Assembly (NCBI GenBank): GCA_964523295.1 | Contig: CAZGAH010000038.1 | Span: 1-38,601 of the forward strand | Direction: 5' to 3' | Length of the DNA: 38,601 nt | Origin: CAZGAH01 sp964523295 | GTDB lineage: Bacteria; Desulfobacterota; Desulfovibrionia; Desulfovibrionales; Desulfovibrionaceae | Shown here: piece after piece, positions 31,805-38,601 of the stretch | How the letters are laid out: every line of letters begins with the position of its first letter | Numbering within the stretch: position 1 is the first letter of the stretch | Notes under the pieces: generated by a model | Databases searched by the model: none | Seen by the model: only the letters and a program-made list of their open reading frames with translations | What the model was told of the DNA's origin: nothing | Position numbers and translations under genes: made by a program

Positions 31805-33231
31805 ATGGTCGAGGAAATAGTGCTGGAACAAAGCGGCAAATGGATGCCGGACGATTTACAGACACCGATCAGTCTGTTTCTGGGCATGGTCGGCACCAAA
31901 CAGGGCATACTGCTCGAAAGCGCCGAAGTCGACGGTCGCCTTGGCCGTTACAGCATCATCGCCTGGAACTTCCGGCTCCGGCTTTCGTGCAAGAACGGCA
32001 AGCTCGAGGTCGCCCCGCGCGACGAACGGCTCAATGCGCTCAAGCGCTACGAGGACATGGACTTCATCCCCGGCCTGCGTCAGGTCATGCGCACGCTGCG
32101 CATCATCCCGGCGCCAGGCTACGAGGAGCTTCCGCCGATCACGCGCGGGCTGTACGGATACTTCGGATACGGCGTGGCCGGCATGTTCGAGCCCAAGCTG
32201 GCGCCGCTGTTGCAAATGGAGCAGGCCGAGGCCTGCCTGGTGCTCCCGGGGCACGTGGCCATCTTCGATCATCTGTTCCACCGGCTGTGCATTCTTTCGC
32301 TGGTCGAGGGCGCCAAGGTCGAGCTGAACCTCAACGCCCTGACCCACGGCTCCGAGCCTCCTGTCGCCGGGCCGGTCATGAACATGCCCGAGGAGATCGC
32401 GTATAAGATGGGCGTGGACCGGGCCAAGGAACTCATCCGCCAGGGAGAGGCCATCCAGGTGGTCCTGTCCACCCGCTTTCAGGCCCCCTTCTCCGGCGAC
32501 TCCTTCACCCTCTATCGCCGTCTGCGGCGCATCAACCCCTCGCCGTACATGTTCTACCTGCGCCTGCCCCGGATCACGCTGCTCGGCTCGTCGCCGGAAC
32601 TGATGGTCCGGTGCACCGACGGGCAGCTGACCACCTGTCCGATTGCCNNNNNNNNNNCACGCGCCCGCGCGGGGCCTCGGATGCGGAAGACGAACGGCTG
32701 GCCGCGGAGCTGCTGGCCGATCCCAAGGAGCGGGCCGAGCATGTCATGCTCGTGGATCTCGGCCGCAACGACCTGGGCCGAATCGCCAGCCCGGGCAGCG
32801 TGAGCGTGGAAAAATTCATGCAGGTGGAGCGGTTTTCCCACGTCATGCACCTGACCTCGCACGTGAAAGCCACCCTGGCCGACGGGCTGGATGCCCTGGA
32901 CGTCCTGGCCTCCACCTTTCCGGCCGGCACGCTCAGCGGCGCGCCCAAGGTCCGGGCCATGGAACTCATCGCCGAGCTGGAAGGCGTCAGTCGTGGTCCC
33001 TATGCCGGGGCGATCGGCTGGATTGGCCTGGACAAGGGCCGCGTGGACATCGATACCGGCATCGCCATTCGCAGCATGTGGATCCGCGACGGCCTGGTCC
33101 ACTGGCAGGCCGGCGCCGGCATTGTCTATGATTCCGTTGCCGAGCGCGAGTGGGAGGAGTGCCGCAACAAAGCCAGGGTACTGGCCGAAGTGCTCAAGCC
33201 CAAGGGGGAAGACGATGTTTCTGCTCATTGA
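31805..33231 (+). CDS. trpE: Anthranilate synthase component I, interrupted by an assembly gap
   Basis: It makes anthranilate from chorismate with ammonia supplied by TrpG. The ATG at 31805 is preferred to one nine codons upstream because GGAG lies ten bases before it. The N-terminal domain holds 'ILLESAEVDGRLGRYS', containing the Trp-feedback LLES element. The catalytic half has 'SSPELMVRC', 'ERAEHVMLVDLGRNDLGR', 'FSHVMHL', 'FPAGTLSGAPKVRAMELI' and 'GAGIVYDS'. The N-run at 32648-32657 falls in the motif that reads P-I-A-[gap]-T-R-P-R-G. The family motif is PIAGTRPRG, so only about two bases are really missing. The 3' end overlaps trpG by 17 bases, giving coupled subunit synthesis. Confidence 0.93.
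32648..32657. other. Assembly gap (10 N) inside trpE
   Basis: Ten N placed in the conserved PIAGTRPRG motif. Restoring the glycine codon needs two bases, and this also restores the reading frame. Confidence 0.95.
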
Positions 33232-33787
33232 CAATTTCGACTCCTTCACCTTCAATCTGGTGCAGGCCTTCTATACGCTCGGCAAGCGGCCCGAGGTCAT
33301 CCGCAACGACCGGCCCGAGCTTCTGGAACTGGCCGAGAACGGCGCCCTGCGCATGGTCTGCATCTCGCCCGGCCCCAGTCACCCGCGCAACGCCGGGCTG
33401 TGCCTGAAGTTCCTGCGCTCGCTGCCGCCCGAGGTGCCCGTACTCGGCGTCTGCCTGGGGCACCAGATCCTCGGCCATTTCGCCGGTGCGACCGTTGACG
33501 TCGGCCATCGCATCATGCATGGCAAAACATCGCTTATCGAGCATGACGGGACCGGCCTGTTCACCGGCCTGCCCAATCCCATGCAGGTCGGGCGCTACCA
33601 CTCGCTGCTGGTGCGCGCCGAGGAGGTGCCGGACAAGCTCGAGGTCACGGCCAGGACCGACGAGAACGAGGTCATGGCCATGCGCTGGAAAGACCGGCCC
33701 TGGGTCGGGGTCCAGTTCCACCCCGAATCCGTGCTCACGCCCGACGGAGTCGCCCTGCTGGCCAACTTCCCGGACAAGATACGCTGA
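33215..33787 (+). CDS. trpG: Anthranilate synthase component II (glutamine amidotransferase)
   Basis: A 190-residue class I glutaminase that supplies ammonia to TrpE. The catalytic triad is present: C80 in 'GVCLGHQ' and His/Glu in 'VQFHPES'. 'LIDNFDSFTFNL' at the N-terminus and the oxyanion 'SPGPSHPRNAG' (51-61) are typical. It starts inside trpE, overlapping by 17 bases, with AAGGGGGAAG upstream as ribosome binding site. It is a stand-alone TrpG, not fused to TrpD. Confidence 0.94.
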   Translation: MFLLIDNFDSFTFNLVQAFYTLGKRPEVIRNDRPELLELAENGALRMVCISPGPSHPRNAGLCLKFLRSLPPEVPVLGVCLGHQILGHFAGATVDVGHRIMHGKTSLIEHDGTGLFTGLPNPMQVGRYHSLLVRAEEVPDKLEVTARTDENEVMAMRWKDRPWVGVQFHPESVLTPDGVALLANFPDKIR

Positions 33788-33820
33788 ACGGCGCCCCGAC
33801 GCCTCTGTAAAGGAGCCTGT

Positions 33821-34831
33821 ATGACGTACGCCATTCCGGACATCCTGGAATCCCTGGCCTGCCGCACGGACCTCAGTCTGGAGGCCGCGGACGCGGCCTT
33901 TGCCTGGCTCATGGACGACCGGCTCACCCCGGCCCAGGCCGGGGCGTTCCTGATCAGCCTGCGGGCTAAGGGCGAGACGGCCCTGGAAATGGCCGCCGCG
34001 GTCCGCGCCGTGGTGGCCAGGGCCAGGCTCGTGGAGGGCCTGCCCGAGCCGCGCATCGACGTCGTCGGCACCGGCGGCGACAAGAGCAGCAGTTTTAACT
34101 GCTCCACCGCGGTCAGCCTCTGCCTTGCGTCCATGGGCTATGTCGTCGCCAAGCACGGCAACCGCGCCGTCTCGAGCACCTGTGGCTCGGCCGACGCCAT
34201 CGAGGCCCTGGGACTGCCTATGCCCGCAACGCCCGAGGACGTGGCCGAGGAGCTGGCCAGGCACAACTTCGCCTTTCTCTTCGCCCCGAGCTTCCATCCG
34301 GCCTTCAAGCATATCATGCCGCTGCGCCGCGAGCTGGGCATCCGCACCCTCTTCAACCTCCTCGGCCCGCTGGTCAATCCCGCCCGACCCACGCATCAGC
34401 TGCTTGGCGTGGCCCGGCCGGAGATCATGAACCTCATGGCCGAGGTGCTGCTGCTCACCGGCGTGCGCAAGGCTGCCGTGGTCCATGGCGAGGGCGGCCT
34501 CGACGAACTCACCCCCTTTGGCCCGGCTCAGGTGGTCTGGGTCGGCGACGGCAAGCTCGTGCGCACCGAGCTGGACCCCGCAGAGCTCGGCATCGCCACC
34601 TGCGCGCCCGAGGACATCGTCGTGCGCGACAAGGACGAGGCCGTGAACGCGCTGCGCGCCGTGCTCGGCGGCAAAGGTCCGGTCGGGATGCGCGAGATGC
34701 TCGTGCTCAACCTCGCCGTGGCCGTACACCTCCTGGAAGAGGGCGCCGGTCTGACCGAATGCGTACGCCGCGCCCGCGCGCTGGTGAATTCGGGCAAGGC
34801 CCTGCGCCACGTGGAGGCGGCCGCGGCCTGA
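33821..34831 (+). CDS. trpD: Anthranilate phosphoribosyltransferase
   Basis: A 336-residue protein that adds phosphoribose from PRPP to anthranilate. The PRPP/Mg motif 'VVGTGGDKSSSFNCST' lies at about 80-95, 'KHGNRAVSSTCGSAD' at about 108-122, and 'RTLFNLLGPLVNPA' and 'VHGEGGLDEL' follow. Length is normal for the family. AAAGGAG sits ten bases before the ATG, and the gene is 33 bases after trpG. Confidence 0.95.
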   Translation: MTYAIPDILESLACRTDLSLEAADAAFAWLMDDRLTPAQAGAFLISLRAKGETALEMAAAVRAVVARARLVEGLPEPRIDVVGTGGDKSSSFNCSTAVSLCLASMGYVVAKHGNRAVSSTCGSADAIEALGLPMPATPEDVAEELARHNFAFLFAPSFHPAFKHIMPLRRELGIRTLFNLLGPLVNPARPTHQLLGVARPEIMNLMAEVLLLTGVRKAAVVHGEGGLDELTPFGPAQVVWVGDGKLVRTELDPAELGIATCAPEDIVVRDKDEAVNALRAVLGGKGPVGMREMLVLNLAVAVHLLEEGAGLTECVRRARALVNSGKALRHVEAAAA

Positions 34832-34891
34832 GCCGCACCGCCGCATACCCTGAGGATGCCGTGCCCGAACGGTTCCAATTGTGAGGCTATC

Positions 34892-35680
34892 GTGCTCGAA
34901 CGTTTCCGACTCGCCCAGCAACCCGGTATAGACCGGCTCAGAGCGCTCGCGGACCAGGACGCGCTGCCGGCGCCCTGGCCCGGAGCCAGGCCTTCGTTCG
35001 CCGCGGCCCTGGCCGCACGTCGCGGACGCGCGGTGATTGCCGAATATAAACGCGCCTCGCCCTCGAAAGGCGTCATCAATCTGGCCCTCGGGCCGGAAGA
35101 AGTCGCGCTGGCCTACGCCAGGGCCGGCGCCACGGCCCTGTCCGTGCTCACGGAAGCGCAACACTTTCAGGGCGAACTCGGCTTTCTCGAACGGATGCGC
35201 CCGGCCGGGCTACCCATGCTGCGCAAGGACTTCATCCTCGATCCGCTCCAGATCGTGGAAACAGCGGCCACGCCGGCCTCGGCCCTGCTGCTGATCGTGC
35301 GCATGATCGCCCAGGACGAACTCGTCAGGCTCATCGAGCTGGCCGGTCAGGCCGGGCTCGACGCCGTAGTCGAGGTCTTCGACCGGGCCGACCTCGACCG
35401 GGCCAAGGCCGCGGGCGCGCGTATCATCCAGGTCAACAACCGCGACCTGGACACCCTGAGCACCGATCTGAACCGCTCCGAGGAGCTGATCGGGAGCAAG
35501 GCGTCCGAAGAGCTGTGGATCAGCGCCAGCGGCATAGCCGTGCCGCAGGACCTGACCCGGGTGCTCTCCGCAGGCTTCGACGCCGTGCTCGTGGGCACGT
35601 CACTGATGCGCCAGGCCAATCCCGGGCAGGCCCTGGCCGGGCTGCTCGACGGGTTGCCGGCAGCGTCAGGCGCGGCGTGA
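34892..35680 (+). CDS. trpC: Indole-3-glycerol phosphate synthase
   Basis: A 262-residue TIM-barrel enzyme that closes the indole ring. Catalytic lysines are in 'IAEYKRASPSKG' (49-60) and 'LRKDFILDPLQI', and 'INVNNRDL'-type sequence appears as 'IQVNNRDLDTL'. The C-terminal phosphate site is 'AGFDAVLVGTSLMR'. The GTG start at 34892 is chosen because the family N-terminus aligns there (MLERFRLAQ) and GTGAGG lies five bases upstream. An in-frame ATG at 34856 would abut its only purine-rich site. It is a stand-alone protein, not fused to TrpF. Confidence 0.93.
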   Translation: MLERFRLAQQPGIDRLRALADQDALPAPWPGARPSFAAALAARRGRAVIAEYKRASPSKGVINLALGPEEVALAYARAGATALSVLTEAQHFQGELGFLERMRPAGLPMLRKDFILDPLQIVETAATPASALLLIVRMIAQDELVRLIELAGQAGLDAVVEVFDRADLDRAKAAGARIIQVNNRDLDTLSTDLNRSEELIGSKASEELWISASGIAVPQDLTRVLSAGFDAVLVGTSLMRQANPGQALAGLLDGLPAASGAA

Positions 35681-35730
35681 CCCCGGACGGCCCGTCTGAA
35701 AAGAGTACAGCATCAACGGGAGAAAGACTC

Positions 35731-36381
35731 ATGACACACGAACGCTGCTGCGATTCCGCCCTGCTCGTGAAGATCTGCGGCCTGACGCGCCAGGCCGACG
35801 TCGACAAATGCCTGGAGCTCAAGGCCGACCTGGCGGGCTTCGTCTTTCACGAGGGCAGCCCTCGTAACATCTCGCCTAAGACCGCCGCGGACATCGACAC
35901 CGGACCGCTCATGCGCGTCGGCGTCTTCGTCCGTCAGAATCCGGCCGAGGTCCGGGCGATCATGCGCCAGGCCGATCTGCATCTGGCCCAGCTGCACGGC
36001 GACCAGAACGAAGAGTTTTGCGACCAGATCGGAAAAAAGAAGGTCATGCGCGTCTTCTGGCCGGCCCGCTACGCCACGCGCGAGGCCCTGGAGGCGGAAA
36101 TCGCCCGCTTCGACGACTACACCCGCTTTGTGCTCCTCGACGCCGGACAAAGCGGCGGCGGGCACGGGGAGAGTCTGGACTTCACCCTGCTCAAAGGCCT
36201 GGCCTGCCGCAAGACCTGGTTCCTGGCCGGGGGGCTCGGGCCGGAGAACATCTGCCAGGCCCTGGGCACCTGCGCGCCCTGCGGCGTGGATCTCAATTCC
36301 GGCGTAGAGTCGGCCCCGGGGATCAAGGACCACGAACGGCTCATCCAGACCTTTGCGCAGCTCTGCCGCATCGCCGGATGA
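35731..36381 (+). CDS. trpF: Phosphoribosylanthranilate isomerase
   Basis: A 216-residue TIM-barrel isomerase. The catalytic Cys is in 'LVKICGLTR' (12-20) and the catalytic Asp in 'FVLLDAGQSGGGHGESLDF'. The phosphate-binding loops are 'LAGGLGPENI' and 'GVDLNSGVESAPGIKD'. GGGAGAAAG precedes the ATG. Its order between trpC and trpB is usual for this operon type. Cysteine content at the N-terminus (ERCCDSA) is slightly unusual. Confidence 0.94.
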   Translation: MTHERCCDSALLVKICGLTRQADVDKCLELKADLAGFVFHEGSPRNISPKTAADIDTGPLMRVGVFVRQNPAEVRAIMRQADLHLAQLHGDQNEEFCDQIGKKKVMRVFWPARYATREALEAEIARFDDYTRFVLLDAGQSGGGHGESLDFTLLKGLACRKTWFLAGGLGPENICQALGTCAPCGVDLNSGVESAPGIKDHERLIQTFAQLCRIAG

Positions 36382-36396
36382 CGCGGCAGGGGGATC

Positions 36397-36510
36397 ATGT
36401 CGTCAGCAACCGAAAACGAGCAGAGCCGACGCGCAACAACGCCGCGGACAACGGGGGGCCGACCCCCGCGCATCGCGAACGCGCAGGCCTCTGCCAGGGA
36501 GTTCCCATGA
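36397..36510 (+). CDS. Possible small coupling ORF between trpF and trpB
   Basis: A 37-codon open frame filling the 125-base trpF-trpB space. GCAGGGGG lies four to ten bases before its ATG, and its TGA overlaps the trpB start as ATGA (36507-36510). The product would be basic and rich in Arg, Thr and Ala, with no recognised family. The overlap suggests that translation could run into trpB. A 6-bp hairpin (CGGGGG at 36452-36457 with CCCCCG at 36463-36468) lies within it. It could equally be chance in GC-rich DNA. Confidence 0.35.
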   Translation: MSSATENEQSRRATTPRTTGGRPPRIANAQASAREFP

Positions 36511-37691
36511 AAAAAGGCTATTACGGCGACTACGGCGGCCAGTTCGTTCCCGAACTGCTCATGCCGCCCTTGCTTGAGCTGGAACAGGCGCTCAAGGACA
36601 TCGTCCCCTCGGAGGGCTTCCGCGCCGAGTTCGCCAACCTCCTGACCGATTTCGTCGGCCGGCCCAGCCCCCTCTACCGTTGCCCGAATCTCTCCGCCGA
36701 GCTGGGCTTCGAACTTTGGCTCAAGCGCGAGGACCTCAATCATACGGGAGCGCACAAGATCAACAACACGCTCGGCCAGGGGCTGCTCACCCGCCACATG
36801 GGCAAGCGCGTGCTCATGGCCGAGACGGGAGCCGGACAGCACGGCGTGGCCACGGCCACGGCCGCGGCCATGCTCGGCCTGGAGTGCATCGTGTTCATGG
36901 GCGCCGTGGATGTGCAGCGTCAGTCGCACAATGTCCAGCGCATGCGGCTGCTTGGCGCGCGCGTAGAGCCCGTACACAGCGGCACGCGGACGCTCAAGGA
37001 CGCCATCAACGCCGCCCTGCGCTACTGGATCGCCGAGCAGCGCACCACGCACTACTGCCTGGGCTCCGTGGCCGGTCCGCATCCCTTCCCGGCCATGGTC
37101 CGCGACTTCCAGGCCGTGATCGGCCGCGAGGCCAAGGCGCAATGCCTGGCCAAAACCGGCCAGCTGCCCGACGTGGTCGTGGCCTGCGTCGGCGGCGGCT
37201 CGAACGCCATCGGCATCTTTCACGAATTCACGCCCCACAGCGAAGTCCGGCTGGTCGGCGTCGAGGCCGCGGGCACGGGCGAGCCGGGCTGCACCAACTC
37301 CGCCACCGTGACCCAGGGCACGGCCGGCGTGTTCCAGGGCGCGCGCACGCTCTTGTTGCAGACCGAAGAAGGCCAGATTCTGCCCTCGCACTCGGTGGCG
37401 CCAGGCCTGGACTATCCGGGCGTCGGGCCGGAGCACGCCTCGCTGAATGCCAGCGGTCGCGCCGAGTATCATGCCGTCAACGACGCCCAGGCCCTGGCCG
37501 CCTTCCATACGCTCTGCCTCAAAGAGGGCATCATCCCGGCCCTGGAAAGTTCGCACGCCCTGGCCTGGGTCCTGGAGAACAGGCAGTCCATCCCCGCGGG
37601 CAGCCGCGTCGTCGTCTGCCTGTCGGGCCGCGGCGACAAGGATCTGGACATCGTCGAGGCCATCGACCAGGACCGGACGCCGGGCGTGTAA
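36507..37691 (+). CDS. trpB: Tryptophan synthase beta subunit
   Basis: A 394-residue TrpB1-type enzyme that condenses indole with serine. The PLP lysine is K84 in 'HTGAHKINNTLGQ', the catalytic Glu lies in 'AETGAGQHGVATA', and the PLP phosphate loop is 'CVGGGSNAIG'. 'GDYGGQFVPELLM' at the N-terminus is family-typical. The ATG has AGGGAG six bases upstream. It follows trpF after 125 bases and is followed by two hairpins before trpA. Confidence 0.96.
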   Translation: MKKGYYGDYGGQFVPELLMPPLLELEQALKDIVPSEGFRAEFANLLTDFVGRPSPLYRCPNLSAELGFELWLKREDLNHTGAHKINNTLGQGLLTRHMGKRVLMAETGAGQHGVATATAAAMLGLECIVFMGAVDVQRQSHNVQRMRLLGARVEPVHSGTRTLKDAINAALRYWIAEQRTTHYCLGSVAGPHPFPAMVRDFQAVIGREAKAQCLAKTGQLPDVVVACVGGGSNAIGIFHEFTPHSEVRLVGVEAAGTGEPGCTNSATVTQGTAGVFQGARTLLLQTEEGQILPSHSVAPGLDYPGVGPEHASLNASGRAEYHAVNDAQALAAFHTLCLKEGIIPALESSHALAWVLENRQSIPAGSRVVVCLSGRGDKDLDIVEAIDQDRTPGV

Positions 37692-37699
37692 TTTCCCGC

Positions 37700-37753
37700 A
37701 CGCCGCAGGACGCGGCGTTTCCGACGCTCCCGACGCGTGCGGTCGCAGACCGC
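37700..37753 (+). repeat. Two hairpins between trpB and trpA
   Basis: ACGCCGC/GCGGCGT (37700-37706 with 37712-37718, five-base loop) and GCGGTC/GACCGC (37739-37744 with 37748-37753, loop GCA). The first is followed by only three T. In most operons trpB and trpA overlap or nearly touch; here 93 bases with paired stems separate them. Confidence 0.45.
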
Positions 37754-37784
37754 GCGCGCAACCGCCAAGCGCAAGGACAGAGTA

Positions 37785-38552
37785 ATGAACGAATCGCGAT
37801 TGACCGCCAGGATACGCGCCGCCGGCAAGGCCGGGCGCAAGGCATTGATACCCTTTCTCCCCGCCGGATTTCCCGACAAGGCGCGCTTCTGGGACGAAAT
37901 CGCGGCCCTGGACGCCGCCGGCGCGGACATTATCGAAATCGGAGTGCCCTTTTCCGACCCCGTGGCCGACGGCCCGGTCGTCGAGCAGGCATCCCTGGAC
38001 TGCCTCGCCCTGGGCGTCTGCCTGTCCTGGCTGCTCGGGGAGCTGGCCGTGCGCCGCAGCAGCATCCAGGCCGAAATCGTGCTCATGGGCTACCTGAATC
38101 CCTTTCTGCAGTACGGCCTGGAGCGCTTTGCCAAAGACGCAGCCAATGCCGGCGTAGCCGGGATCATTGTCCCGGACCTGCCCTTCGAGGAGGCCGACGA
38201 GATCAAGAGCGCGCTCGAGGCGCAGGGCATCGACCTGATCTGGCTCGTGGGCCTGAATACCCCGGCCGAACGCCTCGCCACCTACAGCAACACGGCCCGC
38301 GGCTTCGTCTACCTCGTCTCCGTGCTCGGGACCACGGGCGAACGGGAATCCCTGCCCGAGGAGATCGCCGCCAAGGTCGCCGAGGTCCGCCAGACCTTCA
38401 GCATCCCCGTAGCCCTGGGTTTCGGCATCAAGACCCCGCAGCAGCTGGCCCCGTTCGCGGACGCCATCGATGCCGTAGTCTTCGGCTCGGCCCTGATCAG
38501 CCACCTCCGCACCGGCGCGGGCGCGGCGGACTTTATGGCGAGGTGGCGCTGA
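37785..38552 (+). CDS. trpA: Tryptophan synthase alpha subunit
   Basis: A 255-residue TIM-barrel lyase that releases indole from indole-glycerol phosphate and channels it to TrpB. Catalytic E51 and D62 fall in 'EIGVPFSDPVADGP' (51-64). Also seen are 'GIIVPDLPFEEADE' (loop 6 is close to 'LVGLNTPAERL') and the phosphate site 'GFGIKTPQQL'. The ATG at 37785 has AAGGACAG upstream and lies 93 bases after trpB. It is the last recognisable gene of the operon. Confidence 0.95.
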   Translation: MNESRLTARIRAAGKAGRKALIPFLPAGFPDKARFWDEIAALDAAGADIIEIGVPFSDPVADGPVVEQASLDCLALGVCLSWLLGELAVRRSSIQAEIVLMGYLNPFLQYGLERFAKDAANAGVAGIIVPDLPFEEADEIKSALEAQGIDLIWLVGLNTPAERLATYSNTARGFVYLVSVLGTTGERESLPEEIAAKVAEVRQTFSIPVALGFGIKTPQQLAPFADAIDAVVFGSALISHLRTGAGAADFMARWR

Positions 38553-38561
38553 CCGTGGGGG

Positions 38562-38601
38562 ACGACGTATTTGACGTCGTGGGAGGGGGAAAGAACCCCT
38601 T
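38562..38601 (+). terminator. Probable operon terminator, cut by the window end
   Basis: A 7-bp stem ACGACGT/ACGTCGT (38562-38568 with 38574-38580) is followed by a second stem AGGGG/CCCCT (38584-38588 with 38596-38600). After the last stem the window ends in T, where a T-run would be expected to start. The absence of further coding sequence after trpA supports a terminator. Confidence 0.5.

Noticed and set aside
36117..38504. Nearly 800-codon minus-strand frame opposite trpF, trpB and trpA
   Set aside because: It covers three well-supported trp genes in antisense, is compositionally biased and has no family features.
1..38601. CRISPR arrays, insertion sequences, prophage, tRNA or rRNA genes
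   Set aside because: No regularly spaced repeats, transposase or integrase motifs or RNA gene signatures were seen on either strand.

Overview
The window is a GC-rich (roughly 65 percent by eye) chromosomal segment that most resembles a sulfate-reducing bacterium of the Desulfovibrionales (Desulfobacterota). The argument is a single operon that starts with archaeal-type early aromatic enzymes (class I aldolase-type ADTH synthase homologues and 3-dehydroquinate synthase II) and runs through pheA, aroA, tyrA and trpEGDCFBA. The taxon is inferred from this gene content; no rRNA or tRNA is present. Three runs of ten N (10338-10347, 31671-31680, 32648-32657) are assembly gaps, and each interrupts a real gene.

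Layout. (1) 1-5421, minus strand: a four-gene unit with a sensor-fused MFS transporter, a glutamate-cysteine-ligase-like enzyme, pncC and thpR. It is followed at the left edge by an AT-rich region with a perfect 13-bp inverted repeat. (2) 5719-7377, plus strand: a membrane-anchored Ser/Thr protein kinase with a C-terminal DUF4384-like domain, convergent with the next block. (3) 24875-7448, minus strand: a Tad/Flp pilus (tight adherence) locus of 15 closely packed genes, in transcription order: Flp-like pilin, Flp pilin, TadE, a TadG-like protein with a cysteine cluster, a second TadE/F-like pseudopilin, CpaB, secretin CpaC/RcpA, a TadZ-TadA fusion, a TadB with a built-in TPR region, a cysteine-less thioredoxin-like lipoprotein, a second (GspE/PilB-type) ATPase, TadC, and three transmembrane FHA-domain proteins. 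The kinase next to three phosphothreonine-binding FHA proteins suggests that pilus assembly or use is under phospho-signalling control. (4) 25158-38601, plus strand: the aromatic amino acid operon, ending at a probable terminator cut by the window edge.

The strongest discovery candidate is the leader of the aromatic operon. Between a TTGACA promoter and the first structural gene lies a 31-codon open reading frame (25195-25290) with consecutive codons Phe-Tyr-Phe-Tyr-Phe-Trp. It is followed by an intrinsic terminator (25324-25361) whose 5' arm can pair instead, over 12 bases, with a segment just downstream of the aromatic codons (25267-25278). This is the layout of ribosome-mediated transcription attenuation, but with one peptide apparently reading all three aromatic amino acids and controlling the pathway to all three.

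How the genes work together: two tandem class I aldolase homologues plus DHQ synthase II would build 3-dehydroquinate from a deoxy-keto-sugar phosphate and aspartate semialdehyde. PheA, AroA and TyrA serve the shikimate, Phe and Tyr steps, and TrpEGDCFBA converts chorismate to Trp. The genes for 3-dehydroquinate dehydratase, shikimate dehydrogenase, shikimate kinase and chorismate synthase are not in the window. Likewise no prepilin peptidase (TadV/CpaA) is seen for the Tad system.
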